Shown here: positions 44,890-54,796 of the stretch, in pieces
How the letters are laid out: every line of letters starts with the position of its first letter
How positions within the stretch are numbered: position 1 is the stretch's first letter
Source: Candidatus Schekmanbacteria bacterium
Lineage (GTDB): Bacteria > CSSED10-310 > JACPHN01
Length of the DNA: 64,000 nt
Assembly (NCBI GenBank): GCA_016188575.1
Contig: JACPHN010000150.1
Span: 24,828 to 88,827, forward strand
Direction of reading: 5' to 3'
Translations under genes and position numbers: made by a program
Notes under the pieces: generated by a model
The model's input: only the letters and a program-made list of their open reading frames with translations
The model's database searches: none
What the model was told of the DNA's origin: nothing

Positions 44890-46081
44890 CGTGATGGCGT
44901 TTTCTTGGCGCGCGCTCCGCGGCTATCGACTACGCTCGACGCTCATGGTCGTCGCCATGGCCATCGGTGTGGCGGCGGTCGTTGTCCTTACCGCACTAGG
45001 AGACGGCGCGCGCCGCTATGTCACCGGTGAATTCGCGGCGCTCGGCACAAACCTCATCATCGTCCTACCAGGGCGAACCGAAACAACCGGGGGAACGCCG
45101 CCACTCCTCGCCGAGACGCCCCGCGATCTGACGATCGAGGATGCCCTGGCCATGGAGCGTAGCCCGGCGGTTCGCCGCGTCGCTCCCATCGTCCTCGGCG
45201 CCGTTCCGGTATCATGGGGGCATCGCGAGCGCGAGGCTACAGTTTTCGGCTCGACCACGGCGCTTTTTGCCATCCGCCACCTGCAAATGGCCGTGGGGTC
45301 CTTCCTCCCCGACATCGACCCTCGCCGCGGTGCGCCAGTGTGCGTCCTTGGGGCGAAGATCAAGCGCGAGCTGCTCGGAAATGAGAGTCCTCTCGGACAG
45401 TGGGTGCGCATTGGCGATCGCCGCTATCGCGTCATCGGCGTTCTGGAGTCGGAAGGCCGGTCACTCGGCATCGACCTCCAGGAGATGGTCGTGATTCCGG
45501 TCGCCTCAGCGATGGCACTGTACAACACCCGTTCCCTTTTTCGCGTTATCGTGGAGGCGCGCAGCACGCTCGACATCGCGCCGGCCAAGGACGACATCAC
45601 CCGGATTGTCGCGGCGCGGCACGACGGCGAGGACGACATCACGGTCATCGCGCAGGATGCCCTGCTCTCGACCTTCGACCGCATCTTCACGGCCCTCACA
45701 CTTGCGGTCGGTGGCATCGCCGCAATCAGTCTGGCCGTCGCGGGCATCCTGATCATGAACGTCATGCTCGTGTCGGTAACCCAGCGCACCGCCGAGATCG
45801 GCCTCCTGAAAGCGCTCGGCGCGACAGGCGCGAGGATCCAGGTGTTCTTTCTCGTCGAGGCCGCCATGCAATCGATCTTAGGGGCAGCCGCCGGAGTGGC
45901 GCTTGGCTACGCGGGAACGGCTGTCGTGCGCCAAGTCTACCCGGCGCTTCCCGCAGCACCTCCGTGGTGGGCGGTGCTCGCCGCCATCGCGACTGCCATT
46001 GGCTGCGGCCTCGCCTTTGCCCTGCTGCCCTCGCGCCGCGCCGCTCGTCTCGACCCCGTCGCGGCGCTGGCGCGGAGGTGA
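44876..46081 (+). CDS. MacB/FtsX-type permease, first
   Basis: A 401-residue protein with an N-terminal membrane helix (STLMVVAMAIGVAAVVVLTAL), a periplasmic MacB-core domain (about 50-265), and three C-terminal helices around RTAEIGLLKALGATGARI, the coupling motif of the FtsX family. It pairs with the ATPase encoded upstream. Two tandem permease genes suggest a heterodimeric transporter rather than the usual homodimer. The start at 44876 overlaps the ATPase gene by 14 nt. Confidence 0.9.
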   Translation: MHARDVMAFSWRALRGYRLRSTLMVVAMAIGVAAVVVLTALGDGARRYVTGEFAALGTNLIIVLPGRTETTGGTPPLLAETPRDLTIEDALAMERSPAVRRVAPIVLGAVPVSWGHREREATVFGSTTALFAIRHLQMAVGSFLPDIDPRRGAPVCVLGAKIKRELLGNESPLGQWVRIGDRRYRVIGVLESEGRSLGIDLQEMVVIPVASAMALYNTRSLFRVIVEARSTLDIAPAKDDITRIVAARHDGEDDITVIAQDALLSTFDRIFTALTLAVGGIAAISLAVAGILIMNVMLVSVTQRTAEIGLLKALGATGARIQVFFLVEAAMQSILGAAAGVALGYAGTAVVRQVYPALPAAPPWWAVLAAIATAIGCGLAFALLPSRRAARLDPVAALARR

Positions 46082-46084
46082 CCG

Positions 46085-47284
46085 GTGACCGGCAGAGATG
46101 CGCTCGCGTTCGCGCTAGGAGCTGTCGCGTTTCACCGCGCGCGCAGCCTGCTCACTGCTTCGGGGATCGCCGTGGGCATCGCCGCCGTCATGCTTCTCAC
46201 CTCGATCGGCGAAGGGATTCACCGCTTCGTGCTCACCGAGTTCACGCAGTTCGGCACGCACCTGGTCATCGTTGCGCCAGGCCGGACCTCAACCGTGGGC
46301 TCTCCGGGGGGTGTCGTCGGGACAGTCCGTCCACTCAGCCTCGAGGATGCCCTCTCCATGCAGCGCCTCCCGAACTTGCGCGCGGTCATGCCCGTCGTTC
46401 AGGGCAACGCGCTCATCGAGGCGGGCGACCGCTCCCGCCGCTCAATGGTCAACGGCGTCGGCCCGCCCATGCCCGAAGTCTGGCAGTTTCGCCTGGCGCA
46501 GGGCAGCTTCCTGCCCGCCGACGATCCGCGCGCTCCGAGGTCTCTCGCAGTGCTGGGCTCGCGCTTGTGCACCGAGCTTTTCCCCGCCGCCAGTCCGCTC
46601 GGGCAGCGCATCGAAATCGGCGGATATCGCTATACGGTCATCGGCGTCATGGCCAGCAAGGGCCAGTTCCTCGGCTTCGACCTGGACGACGCTGTCTACG
46701 TACCGACCTCCAAGGCACTCGAGATGTTTCACCGCGACGGGGTCATGGAGATCGACGTCCTGTATGCGGCGAGCGCCTCGGTGAGCGCGGTCGTCGACAA
46801 AGTGCGAGCGCACTTGACCGCGCGTCACCGCAGTGAGGATTTCACCATCATCACCCAAAAACAGATGCTCGACGTGCTCGGATCCATCCTGGACATCCTG
46901 ACTTTCGCCGTCGGCGCGCTCGGAGGCATCTCGCTGCTCGTCGGCGGTGTGGGCATTCTGACCATCATGACCATTGCGATCTCGGAGCGCCGCAGCGAGA
47001 TTGGCTTGCTGCTCGCGCTTGGCGCAAGACGTCCCCAGATTCTCGGATTGTTCCTCTTCGAAGCCGCGATGCTGTCGGCACTCGGCGGTCTGGCGGGCCT
47101 CGGAGCGGGAGTCGCTATCGGCGAGCTCCTGAAGGTGATTGTTCCGGTGTTGCCGGTTCACGCGTCCTGGCAATACGCAGCGATTGCCGAGGGCATCGCC
47201 GTGACCGTCGGGCTCGTTGCCGGGGTCGCCCCGGCGCAAAAAGCCTCCCGGCTCGACCCGGTCGCCTCTCTGCGCGCCGAGTAG
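46085..47284 (+). CDS. MacB/FtsX-type permease, second
   Basis: A 399-residue protein with the same layout as the gene before it: N-terminal helix (SLLTASGIAVGIAAVMLLTSI), MacB-core periplasmic domain, and C-terminal helices with RRSEIGLLLALGARRPQI. The start is GTG, 3 nt after the first permease. It resembles the first permease enough to be an old duplication. Confidence 0.9.
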   Translation: MTGRDALAFALGAVAFHRARSLLTASGIAVGIAAVMLLTSIGEGIHRFVLTEFTQFGTHLVIVAPGRTSTVGSPGGVVGTVRPLSLEDALSMQRLPNLRAVMPVVQGNALIEAGDRSRRSMVNGVGPPMPEVWQFRLAQGSFLPADDPRAPRSLAVLGSRLCTELFPAASPLGQRIEIGGYRYTVIGVMASKGQFLGFDLDDAVYVPTSKALEMFHRDGVMEIDVLYAASASVSAVVDKVRAHLTARHRSEDFTIITQKQMLDVLGSILDILTFAVGALGGISLLVGGVGILTIMTIAISERRSEIGLLLALGARRPQILGLFLFEAAMLSALGGLAGLGAGVAIGELLKVIVPVLPVHASWQYAAIAEGIAVTVGLVAGVAPAQKASRLDPVASLRAE

Positions 47285-47447
47285 GCAATGCAGGCGGTTT
47301 TCGCCTGTCGGCGCGGTCGCGCTACTCCACGCCTGCAGCGACAGGCCGCGAGCCTTGCGCCCATTGACACGGTGCGTTATCATTGCCCAATTACGGTCTG
47401 TAGCGGACACCGCAGCGCACCATGCCTAGCAGTCAAAGGGTTTGCAG

Positions 47448-48350
47448 ATGAGCACAATGGTCAGGCACGCAATGCGTCAAGGTCCGGTCCTCTCCGCCAT
47501 GGGCAGGACGGCCTTCCTCGCGTTTTCCCAACAGTGGCGCCAAGGCGCCGGCAACGGCGGAGAGCCGCGGGACTATACCGCCGTGCTCCCCCCACGAGAT
47601 CCCACGCTCGTGCGCGACTACATCCGTCTGGTCGGCGGTGACCCCGCCGGCTACTCGGGAGTCCTTCCCCCTCACTTTTTCCCACAATGGGGATTCCCCC
47701 TGATCGCACGCACTCTGGACACGGTCCCCTACCCACTCTCCCGAATTCTCAACGGTGGCTGCCGTCTCGAGATCAACAGGCCGCTTCCGGCACGCGAACC
47801 CCTCCACCTCGTCGCGCGCCTCCAGGGTATCGACGACAACGGCCGCCGTGCCGTTCTCCATCAGCGACTCGTCACCGGAACACCCAGCGCGCGCGGCGCC
47901 GTCGTCGCCTCCGTCTACGGCGTCGTCCCCCTGAAGAAGTCCGCGGAGGGTGCCGACAAGAGCAAGGAGCGCCCGCAGGTTCCCGTTCACGCCCAGGAAA
48001 TCGGCTACTGGCGGCTGAAGGCCCGAGCCGGCTTTGATTTTGCCTGCGTCACCGGTGACTTCAATCCCATTCACTGGATTCCCCTCGCCGCCCGTGCCTC
48101 AGGATTCAAGAGTACGATTCTCCACGGCTTTGCGACCCTCGCCCGCGCCATCGAGGGCATGAATCGCGCATTGTGGTCCGGCGACGCAGGCCGATTGGCC
48201 GTGATCGATGTTCGCTTTACCAAGCCGCTCGTCCTGCCCGCCAAGGTTGGGCTCTACGTGCATGACGACGGGGTTTTTGTCGGCGATGCGCCGGGCGGTC
48301 CGGCATACCTCGCAGGGACCTTTCAGACTCGACAAGGGGAAGCCCAATGA
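47448..48350 (+). CDS. MaoC-like (R)-specific enoyl-CoA hydratase/dehydratase
   Basis: About 300 residues; the C-terminal hot-dog domain has the hydratase-2 motif FACVTGDFNPIHWIPLAARASGF with catalytic Asp/His followed by STILHGFATLARAIE. The N-terminal half looks like a second, degenerate hot-dog domain. It hydrates or dehydrates 3-hydroxyacyl-CoA. It opens a four-gene operon with FabG-like, acyl-CoA dehydrogenase and thiolase genes. ATG 47448 is preferred; TTG 47442 is in frame. Confidence 0.87.
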   Translation: MSTMVRHAMRQGPVLSAMGRTAFLAFSQQWRQGAGNGGEPRDYTAVLPPRDPTLVRDYIRLVGGDPAGYSGVLPPHFFPQWGFPLIARTLDTVPYPLSRILNGGCRLEINRPLPAREPLHLVARLQGIDDNGRRAVLHQRLVTGTPSARGAVVASVYGVVPLKKSAEGADKSKERPQVPVHAQEIGYWRLKARAGFDFACVTGDFNPIHWIPLAARASGFKSTILHGFATLARAIEGMNRALWSGDAGRLAVIDVRFTKPLVLPAKVGLYVHDDGVFVGDAPGGPAYLAGTFQTRQGEAQ

Positions 48351-49783
48351 CTGATATCCTCATGGAACTGGGACAGAACGCGTTCATCCAGCAAGCCATC
48401 AAGACCCTTGGGTTGCCGATACCGATTCCGCAAAAGCTCCGCCGCTCAGACGGACCATGGGAAGATCGACCGCTCGCCGACCGCGATGTCGCCGTATTCG
48501 CGGCTCCCGGCGGCGCGCTGTCCGCAGTCGTCGCGCAAACGCTCGCCGGCATGGGCGCGCAACCGACGGTGTTCAATACCGCAGCGGAGTCCGCGGATCT
48601 GGCCGAGCTTGGCGAAGCGTTCGCCCGCCCTCCGGTGTTTCAATCCCTGCAGAGCATCCCGCAGGGCTTCAGGACAGATGCGCTGGTCTTCGATGGCACC
48701 GGCCTCGAGGACCCCGCGGGCTTACGGACGGTCTATGATTTCTTCAGCCCGCTCGTCCGCGGGCTGAAGCCCTGCGGCCGCATCGTGCTCCTCGGCCGCT
48801 CTCCGGAGGCCCTGAAGACGGCCGAGAAAGCCGCCGCCGCCCAGGGCTTGGAGGGGTTTACGCGCAGCGTCGCCCGTGAAGTCGGCAAGCGCGGCGCCAC
48901 GGCGAACGTCGTGTACGTGGACGCCGGGGCAGAAAAGCGAGTCGAGGCGGTCGTGCGATTCCTCCTTTCGCCGCGCTCTGCATACATCACCGGCCAACCC
49001 TTCCACGTCTCCAAGAAAGTCCAGGACGCCGACACGATCCCCTGGACCCGCGTCCTCGACAAGAAAGTGGCCCTCGTCACTGGTGCCGCGCGCGGTATCG
49101 GAGAGGCGATAGCCCAGTCCCTGGCCGCCGAGGGCGCCCACGTCGTCTGTCTGGATCGCCCGGCCGACGACGCACCCGCCAGCCGGGTCGCCAGGTCCGT
49201 GGACGGATCCTTGCTGCTCGTGGACATCACCGAGCAAGAAGCGCCCAAGGTCATCGCCGAACGGCTGCTCGAAGACTTCGGTGGCGTGGACCTGGTCGTC
49301 CACAACGCCGGAATAACGCGCGACAAGACCTTGCAGAACATGAAGCCGGAGCTTTGGGATCAGGCCGTAGACGTCAATCTCGGGGCCGTAACCCGCATTA
49401 CCGAGCGACTTCTTGACGGGGTCATGCGCGATGGCGGCCGCCTTGTCTGCCTTTCCTCCGTCGCGGGCATTGCCGGCAATTTCGGTCAGACGAACTACTC
49501 CAGCGCGAAATCCGGGATCGTCGGGTACGTCCGGGCGCTCAGCGCCAAAGTCAGCCGCCGCGGCATCGCGGTCAACGCCATCGCCCCGGGCTTCATCGAA
49601 ACGCGGCTTACCGCCGCCATTCCGGCGGTCCAGAGAGAGATCGGGCGGCGCATGTCGGCGCTCGGCCAGGGCGGATTACCACGCGACGTGGCCGATCTGG
49701 CGACGTTCTTGGTCAGCCCAGGCGCTCAGGCGCTGACGGGCCAGGTGATTCGTATCTGCGGCGGCATGTTTATAGGAGCATAG
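48347..49783 (+). CDS. FabG4-like 3-oxoacyl-CoA/ACP reductase (two SDR domains)
   Basis: A 478-residue protein. The N-terminal half (about 40-225) is a Rossmann-like domain without an active site; the C-terminal half (about 235-478) is a full SDR with TGAARGIGEAIA, HNAGITRDK and catalytic NYSSAKSG (Tyr and Lys), ending in ICGGMFIGA. This arrangement is that of high-molecular-weight FabG (FabG4). It interconverts 3-oxo and 3-hydroxyacyl thioesters. ATGA overlap with the maoC-like gene. Confidence 0.9.
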   Translation: MTDILMELGQNAFIQQAIKTLGLPIPIPQKLRRSDGPWEDRPLADRDVAVFAAPGGALSAVVAQTLAGMGAQPTVFNTAAESADLAELGEAFARPPVFQSLQSIPQGFRTDALVFDGTGLEDPAGLRTVYDFFSPLVRGLKPCGRIVLLGRSPEALKTAEKAAAAQGLEGFTRSVAREVGKRGATANVVYVDAGAEKRVEAVVRFLLSPRSAYITGQPFHVSKKVQDADTIPWTRVLDKKVALVTGAARGIGEAIAQSLAAEGAHVVCLDRPADDAPASRVARSVDGSLLLVDITEQEAPKVIAERLLEDFGGVDLVVHNAGITRDKTLQNMKPELWDQAVDVNLGAVTRITERLLDGVMRDGGRLVCLSSVAGIAGNFGQTNYSSAKSGIVGYVRALSAKVSRRGIAVNAIAPGFIETRLTAAIPAVQREIGRRMSALGQGGLPRDVADLATFLVSPGAQALTGQVIRICGGMFIGA

Positions 49784-49786
49784 ATC

Positions 49787-51715
49787 ATGGGTAGCTTCCT
49801 CAAAGATAACGAAGATCTTCGCTTTTACCTCGACAAGTGGCTCGATTGGGCGCCCCTTGCGCGCATCACCGAGCTCGACTTCACGGAGCCCGAAGGCTTC
49901 AAGAATAGCGAAGAAGCCGTAGCCTTCTACAAGGAAGTGCTGGGCACGATCGCCGAGTTCGTCGCCGACGAAGTCGCTCCGCTTGGACCAGAGATTGACC
50001 GCGAGCACCTTCGCCTCGAGAACGGCGAGGTCGTCCTGCCCCCGCAGCTCAAGAAGATAGATGACGCCATGCGCGGGTTGGACTTGCATGGGATGTGCCT
50101 GCCCCGGGCCCTCGGCGGCCTCAACTGCCCGGCTATCCTCTTCTCGATCGTCGGCGAATTGTTTGCCCGCGCCGATGTGTCCGTCGGTGCGCACTTCGGC
50201 TTTCATGGTGGCATGGCCATGGCCATGCTCATGTACTCGGTCTACGAGGGCACGACGAAGTTCGATCCCCAAACGGGTCAAATCACCGAGACCCGCTTTC
50301 GCGAGCTCATCGAGGAGATCGCGGCAGGCAAGGCGTGGGGCTGCATGGACATCACCGAGCCGCACGCGGGCAGCGACATGGCGCAGCTCAAGACCAAGGG
50401 CGAGCAGGATGAAGCCGGCAACTGGTTCGTCACCGGCGAGAAGATCTTCATCACGAGCGGCCATGGCAAGTACCACTTCGTCATCGCCCGCACCGAAGAC
50501 GCCAAACCGGGAACCGACATGCTTGCTGGACTCAAGGGGCTCTCCCTGTTCCTGGTGCCGACCTACGCCGACCTGCCGGGCGGCGGCCGCAAGCGGCTCG
50601 CCACCATGGATCGTATCGAGGAAAAGCTCGGCCACCACGGCTCGGTTACCGCCACAGTCAAGTTCGAGCGGACCCCGGCGTACCTGATCGGCAAGCGCGG
50701 AGACGGCTTCAAGCACATGCTCCTGCTCATGAACAGCGCGCGCATCGGCGTCGGCTTCGAAGCGCTCGGGCTGGCGGAAGCGGCGTATCGACTCGCGGCG
50801 AGCTACGCCGCGGAACGCGTCAGCATGGGCAAGCCCATTGCCCAGCACGAGCTCATCGCAGACTATCTCGATGAGATGCGGACGGACATCCAAGGGCTGC
50901 GAGCACTCGCCATGGGTGCCGCGTATGCCGAGGAAATGTCGCGCAAGAGTGAGCTCGCCCTGCAGTGGGGTGGCGACAAGCTCGCCAACGGCGAGCGCCT
51001 CGAGCTCCAGCGCAACGTCCGCAAGTTCCGCAAGAAGTCCCGGTTCATGACGCCGCTGCTGAAATACCTCGGAGCGGAGAAGACGGTCGAGATCGCGCGC
51101 CGGGGATTGCAGATTCACGGCGGCTTCGGCTACATGCAGGACTATGGCGCCGAGAAGATCCTCCGGGACGCGCTCGTAGTGCCCATCTACGAGGGAACCA
51201 GCCAAATCCAGGCATTGATGGCGATGAAAGACAACCTTGTCGAAACCATCAAGAACCCCCAGGATTTCGTGCGCGCCATGGGGCAGATGCGCTGGCGAGC
51301 CTACGCCGGGCGCGATGCCCTCGATCGGCGCGTCGCCAAGCTCGAGCTCCTGGCGCTCAACGCCAAGCAACACCTCGTGCTCAGAACCGCCAAGGACAAG
51401 CTCGTCAGCGTCAGTCACAAGCCCATCACGGAGTGGACGGCAGCCTTCTTCAACGGGTGGGATCCCAAGCGCGACTTCGCCTTTGGCCTCCTGCACGCCG
51501 AGCGGCTGACGCGCATTCTCGCAGACGTCGCCGTCTGTCGTGAGCTTCTCGAGCAACAGGAGAAGTTCCCGGAACGGCGCGAGCTCCTCGAACGGTATCT
51601 CGAACGCGCGGAACCGCGCTGTCGCTGGCTCTACGAAGAGATCACCACAACCGGCGATCGCTTGCTCGAGCGACTCTCCAAGGAACAACAGCCCGCGATG
51701 AAGGCAGCATCGTGA
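49787..51715 (+). CDS. Acyl-CoA dehydrogenase, long form
   Basis: A 642-residue flavoprotein. ACAD core (about 70-480) with CMDITEPHAGSDMAQLKTKG in part (ITEPHAGSD), GEKIFITSGHG, QIHGGFGYMQDYGAEKILRDA in part (HGGFGYMQDYG) and YEGTSQIQALM, where the Glu is the likely catalytic base. An extra C-terminal helical region (about 490-642) is found in larger ACADs. It oxidises acyl-CoA to enoyl-CoA. 3 nt after the FabG4-like stop; overlaps the thiolase start. Confidence 0.92.
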   Translation: MGSFLKDNEDLRFYLDKWLDWAPLARITELDFTEPEGFKNSEEAVAFYKEVLGTIAEFVADEVAPLGPEIDREHLRLENGEVVLPPQLKKIDDAMRGLDLHGMCLPRALGGLNCPAILFSIVGELFARADVSVGAHFGFHGGMAMAMLMYSVYEGTTKFDPQTGQITETRFRELIEEIAAGKAWGCMDITEPHAGSDMAQLKTKGEQDEAGNWFVTGEKIFITSGHGKYHFVIARTEDAKPGTDMLAGLKGLSLFLVPTYADLPGGGRKRLATMDRIEEKLGHHGSVTATVKFERTPAYLIGKRGDGFKHMLLLMNSARIGVGFEALGLAEAAYRLAASYAAERVSMGKPIAQHELIADYLDEMRTDIQGLRALAMGAAYAEEMSRKSELALQWGGDKLANGERLELQRNVRKFRKKSRFMTPLLKYLGAEKTVEIARRGLQIHGGFGYMQDYGAEKILRDALVVPIYEGTSQIQALMAMKDNLVETIKNPQDFVRAMGQMRWRAYAGRDALDRRVAKLELLALNAKQHLVLRTAKDKLVSVSHKPITEWTAAFFNGWDPKRDFAFGLLHAERLTRILADVAVCRELLEQQEKFPERRELLERYLERAEPRCRWLYEEITTTGDRLLERLSKEQQPAMKAAS

Positions 51716-53037
51716 TGACTACGCAAGAAACTACCAGCGGCAATGGCAAGGGCGGCAGGCGAGCCGTCGTGGTGGGCGGCATGCGCACTCCCTTCGTGCG
51801 CGCATTCGGCGAGCTCATCGAGATGGATGCAATCGCCCTGGGGTGCGCAGCAGTGTCGGGTCTACTCAAGAAGCTCGATCTGCCTATCCGCGAAGTTGAA
51901 TCTATCGTCTGGGGCGGCGTCATCCTTCCCGGCATGGCGCCCAACGTCGGCCGGGAAATCGCCATCGACCTGGGACTACCCCCGACAGTCGAGGCGATGA
52001 CGGTGACGCGGGCCTGCGCTTCAGGCTTACAGGCGATAACGCTGGGAGCAGCCGCCATCGAGAGAGGTGAGGTTGACGTGGTCGTCGCCGGTGGCGCCGA
52101 TTCCACGAGCAACGCCGAGCTCAAATTCCCGCAACGCCTCATCCACGTTATGGCGCCCGTCGCCTTGAGCCGAAAATCGACTCCAGCCGATTACCTGGGC
52201 GCACTGATGCAGCTCAGTCCGACCAGGGATATCCTCCCCTCGCGCCCGGAGATCGCCGAACGCAGCACTGGCCAGGTCATGGGCGAGGCCGCCGAAGAGA
52301 TGGCGCAGCGAAATGGCATCACGCGGGTGGCGCAGGACGAGCTCGCTGTCCGCTCCCACCATCGGGCGGCGGCAGCGGTGGCCAGCAAGCGATTCCAGAA
52401 CGAGGTGGTCGCGGTCGACACTCCCAAGGGTGAACGCGTCTACAATGATACGATCATTCGGGCGAACACCAGCTTGGCGCAGATGGCAAAGCTGCGCCCA
52501 GTCTTTTCCCGTAACGGCACCGTCACCGCCGGAAACTCCAGCGCGCTAACCGATGGCGCCGCGGCCGTGGTGCTCATGAGCGAGGAAAAGGCCAGGGCGC
52601 TCGGATACAAGCCACAGGCGGCGTTCAAGTCATGGGCCTACGTGGCAATCGATCCGCGTGACCAACTCCTGCTGGCGCCGGCCTTTGCGATGCCCAAGGC
52701 GCTCAAGCTGGCGGGCACATCCCTGCGCGACATCGACGTGATCGACATGCACGAGGCGTTTGCTGCCCAGGTGCTTTCGGTGGTAAAGATGCTCGGGAGT
52801 GACGCCTTCGCCAAGCAGCGCCTGGACCGGCGCAAAGCCGTGGGTGACGTCGATCCAGAGCGGTTGAATATCCACGGCGGATCGATCGCGCTTGGCCATC
52901 CATTTGGAGCGACAGGAGCGCGCATGGTCACAACCGTTGCGAACGAGCTCGCCCTGGGTGACAAGAGTCTCGCTCTGCTCGGGATTTGCGCTGCCGGAGC
53001 CCAGGGGGCCGCGGCGGTCATGGAGCGAGTCAGCTAA
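51715..53037 (+). CDS. Acetyl-CoA acyltransferase (thiolase)
   Basis: About 440 residues with nucleophile Cys in VTRACASGLQAI, HEAFAAQVL and GGSIALGHPFGATGARM; the final cysteine is in LGICAAGAQGAAAV, where the usual CIGGGMG loop is altered. It cleaves 3-oxoacyl-CoA, completing the beta-oxidation cycle of this operon. GTG 51712 and ATG 51715 are adjacent possible starts within the overlap with the dehydrogenase gene (GTGATG). Confidence 0.92.
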   Translation: MTTQETTSGNGKGGRRAVVVGGMRTPFVRAFGELIEMDAIALGCAAVSGLLKKLDLPIREVESIVWGGVILPGMAPNVGREIAIDLGLPPTVEAMTVTRACASGLQAITLGAAAIERGEVDVVVAGGADSTSNAELKFPQRLIHVMAPVALSRKSTPADYLGALMQLSPTRDILPSRPEIAERSTGQVMGEAAEEMAQRNGITRVAQDELAVRSHHRAAAAVASKRFQNEVVAVDTPKGERVYNDTIIRANTSLAQMAKLRPVFSRNGTVTAGNSSALTDGAAAVVLMSEEKARALGYKPQAAFKSWAYVAIDPRDQLLLAPAFAMPKALKLAGTSLRDIDVIDMHEAFAAQVLSVVKMLGSDAFAKQRLDRRKAVGDVDPERLNIHGGSIALGHPFGATGARMVTTVANELALGDKSLALLGICAAGAQGAAAVMERVS

Positions 53038-53064
53038 ATCGGGATCCCAGACAACATAGCGTTA

Positions 53065-54699
53065 GTGACCTCCCTGCCGCTAGTGTGGGGAGGTCTTTTT
53101 CTTACGCGTGCCATTCACCAGGTTGGCCACGTGCTCGCGGCAGTTGTGGTGCGCTTGCGTGTGTATGGTGTAGCCATCGGCTGCGGTCCCTGTATCCTCG
53201 CCTGCGGTGGGCAACAGTGGCCGCGCATCCGCATTGGATTGATCCCCCTGGGCGGCTTCGTTTGCTACAGTTCCGATCTGTTCTTCCCGTGCCGTCGCCA
53301 CCACGCGCTCTTCTTTCTGGCCGGTCCGCTGGCGAATCTTTGCACGGGAGCAATCGTGGCGGCACATGTCTTGACGGCTGCCCGGCCGGGGGGTCCAGGT
53401 GCCGTGCCCCTGCTGCTCGCCGCGGTCACGGCGGCCATGGCGTCGCCTGTCCTGGCGGCATTCGCAACCGTCAGCCTGGCCGCCGCGCTGATCGGGCTCA
53501 CACCCCTGCCGTGGTCTTTCGCCGGCTTTCGCCTTCCCGGTGACGGCATGCGATTGTGGCGTGCGCTCGCGGGGGCCGACCTCTGGAGCACAGCGACCTC
53601 CTTCGAAGTCGAACGCCAAATCGCCAGGCACGACCGCTACGGCATCACCCGAGGTGCAGAGATGCTAAGGGTCGAGGCCGCAGTGGGCGCGCTCAAGGAA
53701 GGAGCCTCCGACCGCGCCGCGGCGTACGTAAACGACATCCGCGACGAGGCCGCGCTCAGCGTCGTCTCCCGGCTCAAGGCGGCCCTCGTTCTGGGCGCCG
53801 CCGAGCTGCTCAACGGCGATCTCCCCGCGGCCGACAAACAGCTCGCCCAGGCCAAAGCCACGTGCCGCGGCGGCGACCCTGCCGCGCTCCTCCTCTGCGC
53901 CGCGCTCCAAGGGTGGCGCGAGCTTGTCGCCAACCGACCGCGGAAAGCCCTGACCAGCCTCGCCCCCCACCTCGCGGCTCTCTCGGGGACGCCACCCGAA
54001 TGCCGTGCGGCTGCCGCCTTGCTCGCCACCTCGGCACTACTGCGGCTGGGGGCACCCGCCGCGGCCTGTGAGCTGCTGCGCACCAGCACCTTGCCGCGTG
54101 AAGTCGACGCGATGACCCTAATATGGTTAGAGTTGCTTCATTGCCGCGCCGCGTCCCAGACCACCAAGACGCGCACAGCGGCAGCGTGTTACCTTACCGC
54201 GCTCGGTGCAGCCCGCATTCTGGCCGAGCATGTCCCGAGGCGCAACCGCCGCAGTTTTCGTCTCCACGTCGGACAATGGCTCGCAGCCGAACGGGAGCGC
54301 AACCATCTGACGCGCCTGCCGCCGCCGGCGCGGGCCCTTTCGCGAGCCGCGTGGATCGCCTTGCCCCGCCCTCCTCGCCTGCGCGGCCTCGCCACCCTTG
54401 CCACCCTCCTTGGCACACTGCCGCTGGTCACCCTCGCCGCACTTCGCTTTGTCACGCCGGAGCTCACCGATGCAAGCCTGGCATTCCTCCTGACCGTAAA
54501 CGGCCTGGGACTTGCGCTTTCCGGTGCTGCATTCCTACTGGCACGGGGCTTCCGCGCCCGGGCGGCTCTCGGCTTGGCGACGAGTCTGGGCGTTCTCGCC
54601 GCAGTCGCAATCAACTATGTGGACGAGCTCCAGCTCCGCAGCCCGTGGCGCGACGCCTTCGCCCAACCGGCCACGAGCACGCTGGAGCAACACCCCTAG
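53065..54699 (+). CDS. M50 site-2-protease-like membrane protein with altered HEXXH motif
   Basis: A 544-residue protein. The first 180 residues look like the M50 core: a first helix with HQVGH (residues 18-22) where proteases have HEXGH, a second conserved piece RIGLIPLGGFV, and FFLAGPLANLCTG. Replacement of the catalytic Glu by Gln suggests it is not an active protease. The middle (about 190-440) is Ala/Leu-rich helical, TPR-like, with no clear motif. Two or more membrane helices follow (about 455-525). The start is GTG 53065, 27 nt after the thiolase gene. Role unknown. Confidence 0.68.
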   Translation: MTSLPLVWGGLFLTRAIHQVGHVLAAVVVRLRVYGVAIGCGPCILACGGQQWPRIRIGLIPLGGFVCYSSDLFFPCRRHHALFFLAGPLANLCTGAIVAAHVLTAARPGGPGAVPLLLAAVTAAMASPVLAAFATVSLAAALIGLTPLPWSFAGFRLPGDGMRLWRALAGADLWSTATSFEVERQIARHDRYGITRGAEMLRVEAAVGALKEGASDRAAAYVNDIRDEAALSVVSRLKAALVLGAAELLNGDLPAADKQLAQAKATCRGGDPAALLLCAALQGWRELVANRPRKALTSLAPHLAALSGTPPECRAAAALLATSALLRLGAPAAACELLRTSTLPREVDAMTLIWLELLHCRAASQTTKTRTAAACYLTALGAARILAEHVPRRNRRSFRLHVGQWLAAERERNHLTRLPPPARALSRAAWIALPRPPRLRGLATLATLLGTLPLVTLAALRFVTPELTDASLAFLLTVNGLGLALSGAAFLLARGFRARAALGLATSLGVLAAVAINYVDELQLRSPWRDAFAQPATSTLEQHP

Positions 54700-54796
54700 T
54701 TCGCACTATGATCACCTCCTCCATGGTGTGCCGAGAGCCGCACGCGCTCCAGTCGACAGTCGCGGCAACGGCGTCCGGACGACGGAGGGAAACTGA
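54700..54796 (+). promoter_or_regulatory. Original leader of the downstream lipoprotein gene, cut off by HEARO copy 2
   Basis: The last 16 nt, GACGGAGGGAAACTGA (54781-54796), contain GGAGG ending 9 nt from the insertion point. If the element is removed, this GGAGG stands 8 nt before ATGAAAATG of the lipoprotein gene (now at 55735). The same 16 nt are the putative guide of the copy 2 omega-RNA. Confidence 0.65.

Noticed and set aside
47364-47400. Promoter with TTGACA before the maoC-like gene
   Set aside because: TTGACA is perfect, but no acceptable -10 element lies 16-18 nt downstream.
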